Program-made: the position numbers and the translations under genes
Notes under the pieces: generated by a model
The model's input: only the letters and a program-made list of their open reading frames with translations
Databases searched by the model: none
What the model was told of the DNA's origin: nothing
Source: an uncultured Clostridia bacterium
GTDB taxonomy: Bacteria > Bacillota > Clostridia > Oscillospirales > Acutalibacteraceae
DNA: 6,080 nt
NCBI GenBank assembly: GCA_937888485.1
Contig: CALAQQ010000257.1
Coordinates: 1 to 6,080, forward strand
Reading direction: 5' to 3'
Part shown: in pieces, positions 1-5,089 of the stretch
How the letters are laid out: every line of letters starts with the position of its first letter
Numbering within the stretch: position 1 is the stretch's first letter

Positions 1-379
1 GTGAACGGCCGTAAACAATCTGGAGGAAGAGTTCTCTCATAGCTGTGTTGATAGCATCACAAACGAGGTCTGTGTTGAGAGCTTCAAGGATTGTCTTGCC
101 GGGAAGAATTTCAGCAGCCATAGCAGCTGAGTGAGTCATACCGGAGCAACCGATTGTTTCAACAAGAGCTTCTTCGATAATACCGTTTTTAACGTTGAGT
201 GAAAGCTTGCAAGCGCCCTGCTGGGGTGCGCACCAGCCAACACCGTGTGTGAAAGCGGAAATATCCTTGATTTCGTAAGCCTTAACCCACTTGCCTTCTT
301 CGGGGATGGGTGCGGGACCGTGGTTGGGGCCCTTGGCTACGCAGCACATTTCCTGTACTTCGCGTGAATAGTTAATCAT
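1..379 (-). CDS. NifU-like iron-sulfur cluster scaffold protein (partial, 3' end beyond window)
   Basis: The first 126 residues are present; the rest lies beyond the window edge. The ATG at 379 is preceded by AAAGGAGA at 388-395 with an 8 nt gap, so the start is firm. Residues 73-101 carry the NifU N-terminal signature: a Gly-Cys-Ser-Gly turn around Cys78, then a helix ending in PGKT at 93-96. This matches the GCG...KGKT region of NifU/IscU, which assemble Fe-S clusters in the cytoplasm. Other cysteines are at 12, 13, 50, 57 and 107; the C12-C13 pair and the WCAPQQGAC stretch at 49-57 are unlike classical NifU. I recall this variant as a Clostridia family often encoded beside a GGGtGRT-family protein, which may lie just past the edge; that is inference. 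The gene has its own promoter 144 bp after the membrane operon. Confidence 0.85.
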   Translation of the reverse strand, partial: MINYSREVQEMCCVAKGPNHGPAPIPEEGKWVKAYEIKDISAFTHGVGWCAPQQGACKLSLNVKNGIIEEALVETIGCSGMTHSAAMAAEILPGKTILEALNTDLVCDAINTAMRELFLQIVYGRS

Positions 380-424
380 TTTGAATTTCTCCTTTCAGAA
401 GAGATGATAATTTATACCTGTAAT

Positions 425-453
425 ATATTATACCAAAAAACGCTTAATATCAA
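425..453 (-). promoter_or_regulatory. Sigma-A type promoter for the Fe-S scaffold gene
   Basis: On the minus strand there is a TTGATA -35 box at 448-453. The -10 is either TATAAT at 427-432 (15 bp spacer) or the overlapping TAATAT at 425-430 (17 bp spacer). It lies about 45 bp upstream of the ATG at 379, giving a short leader with the AAAGGAGA ribosome-binding site. The spacing ambiguity keeps the exact start of transcription uncertain. Confidence 0.6.
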
Positions 454-458
454 GTGTA

Positions 459-482
459 ATTTTGCACAACAAATCGCAAAAT
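459..482. repeat. 7-bp inverted repeat directly upstream of a -35 box
   Basis: ATTTTGC (459-465) and GCAAAAT (476-482) are perfect inverted arms around a 10 nt centre. The repeat sits just upstream of the TTGATA -35 box of the Fe-S scaffold gene, where an activator or repressor could bind. It has no T-run after it on the minus strand, so it is not a convincing terminator for the membrane operon. A chance repeat in AT-rich DNA is possible. Confidence 0.3.
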
Positions 483-523
483 ACCTGTTTTTTTATAAAC
501 ATCATATAAAAAGCATTTTCCGA

Positions 524-1174
524 TTATAATTTCTTAGCCTTATATAAAATTCCAACGCCGAGAACTGCAGCAACAATTGTTATAAACATAAGTGTACCTG
601 CGCCCATAGCGGGTGAGAAAACAAGAACGATAACACCTACGATAAGAGGAGCAAAGCAGAGTTTGAGATGCTTTCCGAAATAGCTTGCGGCAAGTGCACC
701 GAAGAGTGCGGGAAGAACATAGTCAAACGCAGGCTTGAAAACGCCTGTTGTGAGGTCATCGAGAACAGGTGAGAAAACCAGAACGCCGACAGCTATGATA
801 ACTGTTGTTACGATAGCAGAAACAGCGATGGCGATTGTTGAAATAACTTCGCCTTCTTCTGTGTTTGCACGAACCTTTGCATTTTCCATAGCCTTAAGAC
901 CGCAGGGAAGCTTGAGGTTTGAAATGTTGCCTGTTACGAAGCTGAGGTATGCACCGCCTGCACCAAGGAGGGGAACATATGTAATAACCTCAACGATTGC
1001 GGTTACCCAATAAAGACCCATGAGCTTTGGCATAACAACTGCAAGAGCTTCCGACTGAGGCCATACACCGAGGTCAAGGCAGATAACGATGGGCACCGAA
1101 AGAAGAACGAGAACCGCAGCGATATCCCAGAGGATTCCCCATCTGTGAATTTTGTCAAAATATGTTTTCTGCAT
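524..1174 (-). CDS. Polytopic membrane protein, partner of the DUF5058 protein
   Basis: A 216-residue integral membrane protein of unknown function. Hydrophobic stretches near 16-36, 50-70, 112-136, 150-166, 172-188 and 190-210 suggest about six membrane segments, with a short basic C-terminal tail (KAKKL). Between the second and third segments is a glycine- and asparagine-rich stretch, GAGGAY at 71-76 then TGNISNLKLPC at 81-91, which looks like a conserved re-entrant or binding loop, followed by acidic EEGE at 106-109. The ATG at 1174 has AAGGAG in front with about 8 nt spacing. The gene begins 17 bp after the DUF5058 stop, so the two are co-transcribed and probably co-translated. I recall such proteins beside DUF5058 genes in other Clostridia, annotated only as hypothetical membrane proteins. 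A two-subunit transporter or channel is a reasonable inference; the substrate is unknown. Confidence 0.85.
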   Translation of the reverse strand: MQKTYFDKIHRWGILWDIAAVLVLLSVPIVICLDLGVWPQSEALAVVMPKLMGLYWVTAIVEVITYVPLLGAGGAYLSFVTGNISNLKLPCGLKAMENAKVRANTEEGEVISTIAIAVSAIVTTVIIAVGVLVFSPVLDDLTTGVFKPAFDYVLPALFGALAASYFGKHLKLCFAPLIVGVIVLVFSPAMGAGTLMFITIVAAVLGVGILYKAKKL

Positions 1175-1191
1175 GGTTTTTTCTCCTTTCC

Positions 1192-2040
1192 TTAGTTTAC
1201 TGAAAGCACTGTGCCGATTTCATACCAGCCGTGGCTTACGATTGGGTCGGGTAAAATGTTTGTGAAAAGAATTGCAAGTGCCATTGCACCGAACATTGCA
1301 AGAGGCATTGCGAATGATTCGAGCTTTTCGAGCTTGAATTTCTTGCAGATTGCTTCAAGAATAATAAGAAGTACCATTGCGGAAATGAGAACGATGATTG
1401 ACATCGCACCCGATGAGCCCGAAATCTGCTTGATTTTTTCGACGCTGCCGTCTGCTGCAGCCTGAGTTATTGTTGTTGCGGTATAACCGTTGATTTCACG
1501 GGCAACAAAAGCGAAAACGATACCGATGAAAGCAGCGGCGGAAATTGCATCGCCGAGTTTCTTGGAGTTTTCGTTCTTGTTAACAGCTTTACCGACTGTC
1601 TTCTGAAGCTTCTTGCAAAGGAAGGGGATAAGAATAAGCGGTGCGATGCTGCCGAGGGTCATTGCCCATGCGATGGTTGCAAACTGCTCTTTATCGCCGA
1701 CTGCGCTGTTGATTGTTGTGCCCCAGAAATCGAGGGAAGTCTGGGCGGCTGTTGTTTCATAAGCAAGATTTCCGATAACCGTAAGTCTTATCCAGGGAAG
1801 AACAAGACCGAGTGCATTGGCAAGCACAAGCACGGTTGCAAGAATTGAAATTGCGGGTGCAACGGTGAAAACAGCGCTCGATATGGCTGTGTTTTTAAGA
1901 GTTTCAACTGAAATGCCGAGTTCCTTACCCTTCTTCCACGATTTGACAAGGAAGAAAGTTGACTGGGCAAGAACAAAAACTATAACGCCCAGAGCAACCG
2001 CAAATATGGCGGGGCTGGTTCTGAAATCCTGAAAATTCAA
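1192..2040 (-). CDS. DUF5058 family membrane protein
   Basis: A 282-residue polytopic membrane protein when read from the TTG at 2040, which has AGGAG at 2049-2053 with an 8 nt gap. The longer frame to an ATG at 2082 lacks a ribosome-binding site, and that ATG lies inside the promoter spacer. Hydrophobic segments fall near 10-33, 51-78, 121-142, 163-181, 212-232 and 243-263. Recognisable DUF5058 features are the N-terminal VLAQSTFFLVKSWKKGKELG stretch (23-42), the SSAVFTVAPAISIL segment (54-67) and LPWIRLTVIG followed by AYETTAA (81-99). The family has no established function that I know of. It is the first gene of the operon and its stop is 17 bp from the next start, so the two membrane proteins probably act as one complex. 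Transport is an inference from topology alone. Confidence 0.85.
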   Translation of the reverse strand: MNFQDFRTSPAIFAVALGVIVFVLAQSTFFLVKSWKKGKELGISVETLKNTAISSAVFTVAPAISILATVLVLANALGLVLPWIRLTVIGNLAYETTAAQTSLDFWGTTINSAVGDKEQFATIAWAMTLGSIAPLILIPFLCKKLQKTVGKAVNKNENSKKLGDAISAAAFIGIVFAFVAREINGYTATTITQAAADGSVEKIKQISGSSGAMSIIVLISAMVLLIILEAICKKFKLEKLESFAMPLAMFGAMALAILFTNILPDPIVSHGWYEIGTVLSVN

Positions 2041-2048
2041 AGATATCA

Positions 2049-2053
2049 CTCCT
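2049..2053 (-). promoter_or_regulatory. Ribosome-binding site that fixes a TTG start
   Basis: AGGAG on the minus strand, 8 nt ahead of the TTG at 2038-2040. It lies inside the longer reading frame that begins at 2082, so it decides in favour of the shorter TTG-initiated DUF5058 protein. Confidence 0.8.
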
Positions 2054-2072
2054 ATATAATCATAATAAATAA

Positions 2073-2102
2073 ATAATATCATACATTAATATATTAAGTC
2101 AA
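2073..2102 (-). promoter_or_regulatory. Sigma-A promoter of the membrane-protein operon
   Basis: TTGACT -35 (2097-2102), an 18 bp spacer and a TATTAT -10 (2073-2078) on the minus strand. Transcription would start near 2066, about 25 nt ahead of the TTG start codon. The candidate ATG at 2080-2082 lies inside the spacer and would not be transcribed. Confidence 0.6.
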
Positions 2103-2123
2103 GATTTTACGGAACATTGCGCC

Positions 2124-2161
2124 TTAATAAATTTCGTTCTTTCTTAATAATTCGTTAATAA
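2124..2161. repeat. Three TTAATAA direct repeats in the divergent intergenic region
   Basis: TTAATAA occurs at 2124-2130, 2144-2150 and 2155-2161, each followed within a few bases by TCG. The start-to-start steps are 20 and 11 bp, close to two and one helical turns. The repeats lie between the divergent promoters of the DUF5058 operon and the secreted protein gene, so an operator is possible, but low-complexity AT-rich DNA can give this by chance. Confidence 0.25.
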
Positions 2162-2212
2162 ATTGATTCGTATTCTTTAATGGTTTACATAATTTATTAT
2201 TAGAAATTGCAG

Positions 2213-2221
2213 TGCTATAAT
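2213..2221 (+). promoter_or_regulatory. Extended -10 promoter of the secreted protein gene
   Basis: TGCTATAAT is a perfect extended -10 (TGn plus TATAAT at 2216-2221). The -35 position 17 bp upstream reads only TTTATT (2193-2198), so the promoter depends on the extended -10. Transcription would start near 2228, giving a leader of about 58 nt that contains the TCCGGAA hairpin. Confidence 0.6.
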
Positions 2222-2238
2222 ATAGCCATGATAAGAAA

Positions 2239-2257
2239 TCCGGAACAGCATTCCGGA
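2239..2257 (+). repeat. Perfect 7-bp hairpin/palindrome in the mRNA leader (TCCGGAA-N5-TTCCGGA)
   Basis: TCCGGAA (2239-2245) and TTCCGGA (2251-2257) pair perfectly around CAGCA. The element begins about 11 nt after the predicted transcription start and ends 15 nt before the GGAGG. It could be an RNA-stabilising 5' hairpin or a DNA operator. There is no T-run, so it is not a terminator. Confidence 0.5.
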
Positions 2258-2272
2258 AAAACGGTTGAAAAT

Positions 2273-2277
2273 GGAGG
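2273..2277 (+). promoter_or_regulatory. Ribosome-binding site setting the start at 2286
   Basis: GGAGG with an 8 nt gap to the ATG at 2286. An in-frame ATG at 2265 lies upstream of this site and another overlaps it at 2271, so the start at 2286 is preferred by position and because it gives a clean signal peptide. Confidence 0.8.
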
Positions 2278-2285
2278 AACAAATA

Positions 2286-3530
2286 ATGGAAAACAAAATC
2301 AGAAAAGGTCTCAGCACAGTAATCGCATTCGTCATGGCATTCATCATGGCATTCGGCACAACACCTGCATTTGCGGCAGAAATCGGCGACTTGGTTTTAT
2401 GGGACGAAGGCTTCACCGAAGAAACATGGTACGATGAGCATTGTTACGGCGGAAAGCTTGCAGAAGGCGAAAATCACCTCACACCTTTTCTCTCCAAAGA
2501 AGTTTTATATTATTACTATGAATTTGATGCAAAAAAAAGCGGATATTATCTTATCAGCAACGATGTTTATTACGGCGAATTCGGTGATGACGGCATTTTA
2601 TACTATGTGGAGCATCCGATGGATGGTCAGGTAGAAATCGGAGACGAATATTATGATGTTGTTTATTTAGAGGAAGGCACAGCGATTATCGGGCTCAGCT
2701 TTACAGATTACGAAACTTTGTTTGATTACATTGATGTTGAAATCAAGTATATCGATGATGAAATTACCGATATCGTTTACGATGAAAAAATCCTTGAAAA
2801 TCTGATTATCAATGAAGATATAACCTTTTACGGTGACTCCTTTGAGTTCTATGATACGGACTATACCGTTGTTTTCTCAAACGGAGTAAAATACGAATTC
2901 CCTTGCGAAACCCTTGTTTTTAAAATAAAAACCGAACCCGTCAACGGAGAAAACACTGTTTATGCAACATTTGCAGGCTATGAAGAAGAAGCGGTTGCAA
3001 CAATGTACTACATTGATTATTTCGTTGAAAGCGTTGAACTTTCAAATGTTGACAACTATCTCAAGGCCTATGAATACTATAACGGAAGATACGGATTTAT
3101 CGATTACAATGACGAAAAAATCACCGTCAATTATACCGACGGCACATCGGAAACCTTCCTTTACGGTCACCATGAGGAAGAAGGTCAGAAAAGATACATC
3201 ACACTTTTCGGCAAGGAATACTTTGTAGGCATCTGGCATTCCGAAACATATCTCACCCTCGAAGTCCATATTGCCGAACAAACCTTCGCTGAATATGAAT
3301 GCAAAACAGTAAAAGCCAACTCATTCAGCAACAGAGAATATCTCAAGGATAATCTTAAAGATGAGTATGACACTTTTGTATACTGCATGAATTATTATTG
3401 GACAAATATGACAAACCCCGAACACATTGAATTTTTCTTGGTCAATGCAAAATATTTCTTCGAAAACTTCACAAGACTTGCCGATATGGCAGAAGAAATC
3501 GCAATGTATATCAGATTTGTTTATGCATAA
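2286..3530 (+). CDS. Secreted acidic tyrosine-rich protein with two Ig-like repeats
   Basis: A 414-residue protein with a clear Sec signal peptide: basic MENKIRK, a hydrophobic core to about residue 24, and an AFA cleavage site at 28-30. The mature part is very rich in Asp, Glu and Tyr. Residues about 65-155 resemble a PPC-like beta domain (YYYYEFDAKKSGYYLIS at 75-91, then a Leu-Glu-Glu-Gly-Thr turn at 128-132). Two related units follow, about 160-245 and 246-332. Each has a strand-turn motif, YTVVFSNGVKYEF (193-205) and ITVNYTDGTSETF (279-291), typical of bacterial Ig-like domains. The C-terminus (340-414) looks helical. There is no LPXTG motif, lipobox or transmembrane anchor, so it is probably released or held non-covalently. 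No enzyme motif was recognised. It is a single-gene unit with its own promoter and terminator. Domain names are inferences; secretion is well supported. Confidence 0.8.
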   Translation: MENKIRKGLSTVIAFVMAFIMAFGTTPAFAAEIGDLVLWDEGFTEETWYDEHCYGGKLAEGENHLTPFLSKEVLYYYYEFDAKKSGYYLISNDVYYGEFGDDGILYYVEHPMDGQVEIGDEYYDVVYLEEGTAIIGLSFTDYETLFDYIDVEIKYIDDEITDIVYDEKILENLIINEDITFYGDSFEFYDTDYTVVFSNGVKYEFPCETLVFKIKTEPVNGENTVYATFAGYEEEAVATMYYIDYFVESVELSNVDNYLKAYEYYNGRYGFIDYNDEKITVNYTDGTSETFLYGHHEEEGQKRYITLFGKEYFVGIWHSETYLTLEVHIAEQTFAEYECKTVKANSFSNREYLKDNLKDEYDTFVYCMNYYWTNMTNPEHIEFFLVNAKYFFENFTRLADMAEEIAMYIRFVYA

Positions 3531-3561
3531 ATCATTTCTTCTAATTAATTGAACAAATAAA

Positions 3562-3601
3562 AAAGACTGCATTCCTTCCGTTCGGTTGGTTTGCAGTCTT
3601 T
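3562..3601. terminator. Bidirectional Rho-independent terminator between convergent genes
   Basis: AAAGACTGCA (3562-3571) pairs perfectly with TGCAGTCTTT (3592-3601), enclosing a GC-containing inner part that can fold further around CC-GTTC-GG. On the plus strand it is followed by TTTCGCTTTT; on the minus strand the stem continues into TTTTTTATTTG. It lies 31 bp after the secreted protein stop and 10 bp after the deacetylase stop, so it serves both. Confidence 0.85.
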
Positions 3602-3611
3602 CGCTTTTAAA

Positions 3612-4634
3612 TTATTCCGCTGTTTCAAGATAGAGGGTATTAACCCAGCCGACAACTTCGTTATATTCAACCTTTGCCCAGCCCGGTTCACATCCGATAA
3701 CCTTAAGCGGTGTTCCGTTGGGCACCCTCAGAAGCGATGTCGCTTCCTGCTTCGGTTCGGTTCGGATATTGAGAACTCCGCCCTTTGTTTTCACCTTGTA
3801 GTTTCCGGGTTCAACAACAAGTGTGTTCTCATGCGAAAAATCAATTTTGTAATAAACCTCTCCGGCTTCAAGTTCCTTTCCGTATGCCTCATACATTTCG
3901 CTCACGGAAACAATTCTGAACCCCTTTTCAACAAGACCCGGAACAAGAATTTCACATAAATCAGCCGTAAAATCATAGATATCATGCATAAGGATGATAT
4001 CGCCTTTTTCGGCATTTTCAATTACTCTCTCCGCTATATTCTTAAGGTCTGCCTCACGCTGTTCTTCGGTTCTCCCCTTATGAGCCGCATCCTTGAATTT
4101 CCAGTCCTCGGTATCAATCGACCATTGAATCAAAGGCATGGCGATTTTATCGGTAACTCCGTTGAAATTGCCGCCGGGCGCTCTGAAAAGCTTTATGTCA
4201 ACATCTGCAAGCGATTTCACAAGATTGTTCGGAGTCTGAACCTGATTTTCGATTTCTTCAGGTTTTATTTTTGTAAGATTTTTATGATCAAGAGAGTGGT
4301 TCGCGACCTCACACCCCATATCGGAGATGCGTTTTATCGTTTCAACATTTTTTTCAATGTTATATCCTACGATGAAAAACGTTGCAGATGCACCGTTATT
4401 TTCAAGAATATCGAGAATTCTGTTGGTATGGGTCTTATTGGGACCGTCATCAAAAGTCAGCGCAACAAGCTTTTCATCTGCCGGAGTCTTTCTGACCGTT
4501 GTATCCTCAACTATATCCGAACCGCCTTCACCGAGCGGTTCCGTCACTTCCTCTTGCGGCTTTTTGTTGCATCCTGCGAAAAGTGTTGCCACGGCAATCA
4601 ACGCCATGAAAACACATAAAATCCTTTTCTTCAT
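3612..4634 (-). CDS. Polysaccharide deacetylase (NodB domain) lipoprotein with C-terminal SH3 domain
   Basis: A 340-residue protein. A lipoprotein signal peptide ends in LFAGC with the lipidated Cys at 22, so it should sit on the outer face of the membrane. A Glu/Thr-rich linker (about 23-52) leads to a carbohydrate esterase 4 (NodB) domain with all its motifs: TFDDGP at 60-65 (Asp62 catalytic base, Asp63 metal ligand), HSLDH at 113-117 (two metal-binding His), RAP at 151-153, DTEDW at 174-178 and LMHD at 215-218 (catalytic His217). Residues about 276-336 form a bacterial SH3 domain (VLNIRTEP at 287-294, GWAKV at 318-322, GWV at 329-331), a fold that commonly binds cell-wall peptides. The likely substrate is N-acetylated peptidoglycan or another surface glycan, possibly giving lysozyme resistance; the exact substrate is inferred. 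The ATG at 4634 has a modest GGGGAA ribosome-binding site. It is transcribed alone. Confidence 0.92.
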   Translation of the reverse strand: MKKRILCVFMALIAVATLFAGCNKKPQEEVTEPLGEGGSDIVEDTTVRKTPADEKLVALTFDDGPNKTHTNRILDILENNGASATFFIVGYNIEKNVETIKRISDMGCEVANHSLDHKNLTKIKPEEIENQVQTPNNLVKSLADVDIKLFRAPGGNFNGVTDKIAMPLIQWSIDTEDWKFKDAAHKGRTEEQREADLKNIAERVIENAEKGDIILMHDIYDFTADLCEILVPGLVEKGFRIVSVSEMYEAYGKELEAGEVYYKIDFSHENTLVVEPGNYKVKTKGGVLNIRTEPKQEATSLLRVPNGTPLKVIGCEPGWAKVEYNEVVGWVNTLYLETAE

Positions 4635-4667
4635 TCTTTTCTTCCCCGTTTCACGTTATCTTCCGTA

Positions 4668-4673
4668 ATTATA
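4668..4673 (-). promoter_or_regulatory. -10 element of the deacetylase promoter
   Basis: TATAAT on the minus strand, 33 bp upstream of the ATG, giving a leader of roughly 27 nt. No good -35 box is found 16-18 bp upstream (the region is A-rich) and there is no TGn extension, so the promoter may be weak or activator-dependent. Confidence 0.45.
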
Positions 4674-4754
4674 GTACTCCGCACTGCATTTATTTTTCTA
4701 AATCAGAATAATGAATGAATTGTAATCGAAAATTAACAATTTGTAATAATTTGC

Positions 4755-4790
4755 AAAAAAAGACTCCCCGTCGCTGTTGCAACGAGGAGT
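4755..4790 (-). terminator. Rho-independent terminator of the tRNA operon
   Basis: On the minus strand, ACTCCTCGTTGC (4790-4779) pairs with GCGACGGGGAGT (4774-4763) in a 12-bp stem with two G-U pairs around an AACA loop. After one C comes a run of seven Ts (4761-4755). It begins 1 nt after the CCA end of tRNA-Glu. Confidence 0.93.
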
Positions 4791-4791
4791 G

Positions 4792-4866
4792 TGGTGACCC
4801 GGACGGGACTCGAACCCGTGTTACCGCCGTGAAAGGGCGGTGTCTTAACCGCTTGACCACCGGGCC
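4792..4866 (-). tRNA. tRNA-Glu (anticodon TTC)
   Basis: A 75 nt gene including the encoded CCA. The acceptor GGCCCGG pairs with CCGGGTC (one G-U at the second pair), followed by discriminator A. The anticodon arm is CCGCC-CTTTCAC-GGCGG, giving anticodon TTC. The T arm ACGGG-TTCGAGT-CCCGT is perfect. The sequence closely resembles Bacillus tRNA-Glu. It is the second gene of the operon, 12 bp after tRNA-Met. Confidence 0.97.
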
Positions 4867-4878
4867 AAATTAAAAATA

Positions 4879-4954
4879 TGGTAGCGGCAGTTGGATTTGA
4901 ACCCACGACCTACCGGGTATGAACCGGTTGCTCTAGCCTCTGAGCTATGCCGCC
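4879..4954 (-). tRNA. tRNA-Met (anticodon CAT), probably elongator
   Basis: A 76 nt gene including the encoded CCA. The acceptor GGCGGCA pairs with TGCCGCT (G-U first pair), then discriminator A. The anticodon arm ACCGG-TTCATAC-CCGGT gives CAT. The paired first position and lack of a C1-A72 mismatch argue against the initiator; the resemblance to Bacillus elongator tRNA-Met (same GGCGG start and GCCGCTACCA end) argues against the lysidine-modified tRNA-Ile, though CAT alone cannot exclude it. The T stem GTGGG/CCAAC has a G-A mismatch at the middle pair. Confidence 0.95.
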
Positions 4955-4984
4955 ATTTAACTGCCCTCACCAAAGAGCTTGTTT

Positions 4985-5013
4985 ATTATATTATATCCTT
5001 CTCGTTTTGTCAA
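4985..5013 (-). promoter_or_regulatory. Perfect-consensus sigma-A promoter of the tRNA operon
   Basis: On the minus strand, TTGACA (5008-5013), exactly 17 bp, then TATAAT (4985-4990), both at full consensus. A second TATAAT overlaps 5 bp upstream in the spacer. Transcription would start near 4978, about 24 bp before tRNA-Met. This is the strongest promoter in the window, as expected for stable RNA. Confidence 0.92.
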
Positions 5014-5022
5014 CACTTTTTT

Positions 5023-5046
5023 CAAAAAATTTTTAAAAATTTTTTG
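5023..5046. promoter_or_regulatory. A/T-tract palindrome, probable UP element for the tRNA promoter
   Basis: A perfect 24-bp palindrome, C-A6-T5-A5-T6-G, begins 9 bp upstream of the tRNA operon -35 box, covering roughly -45 to -68. Alternating A- and T-tracts here match the position and composition of UP elements bound by the RNA polymerase alpha C-terminal domain, and they may bend the DNA. It has no GC stem, so it is not a terminator. Confidence 0.6.
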
Positions 5047-5060
5047 TGCAAGAGATTTTA

Positions 5061-5089
5061 TTGAATTATTATGCGTTTTATGATAATAT
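5061..5089 (+). promoter_or_regulatory. Possible promoter at the 5' edge of the truncated SDR gene
   Basis: TTGAAT (5061-5066), a 17 bp spacer and TAATAT (5084-5089) preceded by TGA, which fits an extended -10. It overlaps the first codons that still resemble the SDR family, so it may be fortuitous in AT-rich DNA or may have been recruited by the rearrangement. If active it would transcribe the remnant and the gene at 5992. Confidence 0.35.

Noticed and set aside
495..520. AT-only hairpin (TTTTTATA/TATAAAAA) after the 216-residue membrane gene as a terminator
   Set aside because: The stem has no GC pairs and no T-run follows on the minus strand, so termination there is not supported.
735..1013. 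Plus-strand open frame opposite the 216-residue membrane protein (similar ones at 1211-1465 and 1817-2032)
   Set aside because: These lie antisense to well-supported membrane genes and have biased translations rich in Thr, Arg and Ala typical of shadow frames.
2041..2082. N-terminal extension of the DUF5058 protein to an ATG at 2082
   Set aside because: It has no ribosome-binding site, it overlaps the promoter spacer, and the extension contains the AGGAG used by the TTG start.
3984..4619. A 211-codon open frame on the plus strand opposite the deacetylase gene
   Set aside because: It runs antisense to a gene with a complete set of NodB motifs, lacks a convincing ribosome-binding site, and its translation shows no recognisable domain.
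4720..4747. Two TTGTAAT copies 21 bp apart upstream of the deacetylase promoter
   Set aside because: They are short AT-rich words in a low-complexity region with no symmetry or further copies, so chance is likely.
4792..4954. tRNA gene as an attachment site for an integrated element
   Set aside because: No direct repeat of a tRNA 3' end, integrase or mobility gene is visible, and the suspected junction lies on the 5' side of the tRNA operon.
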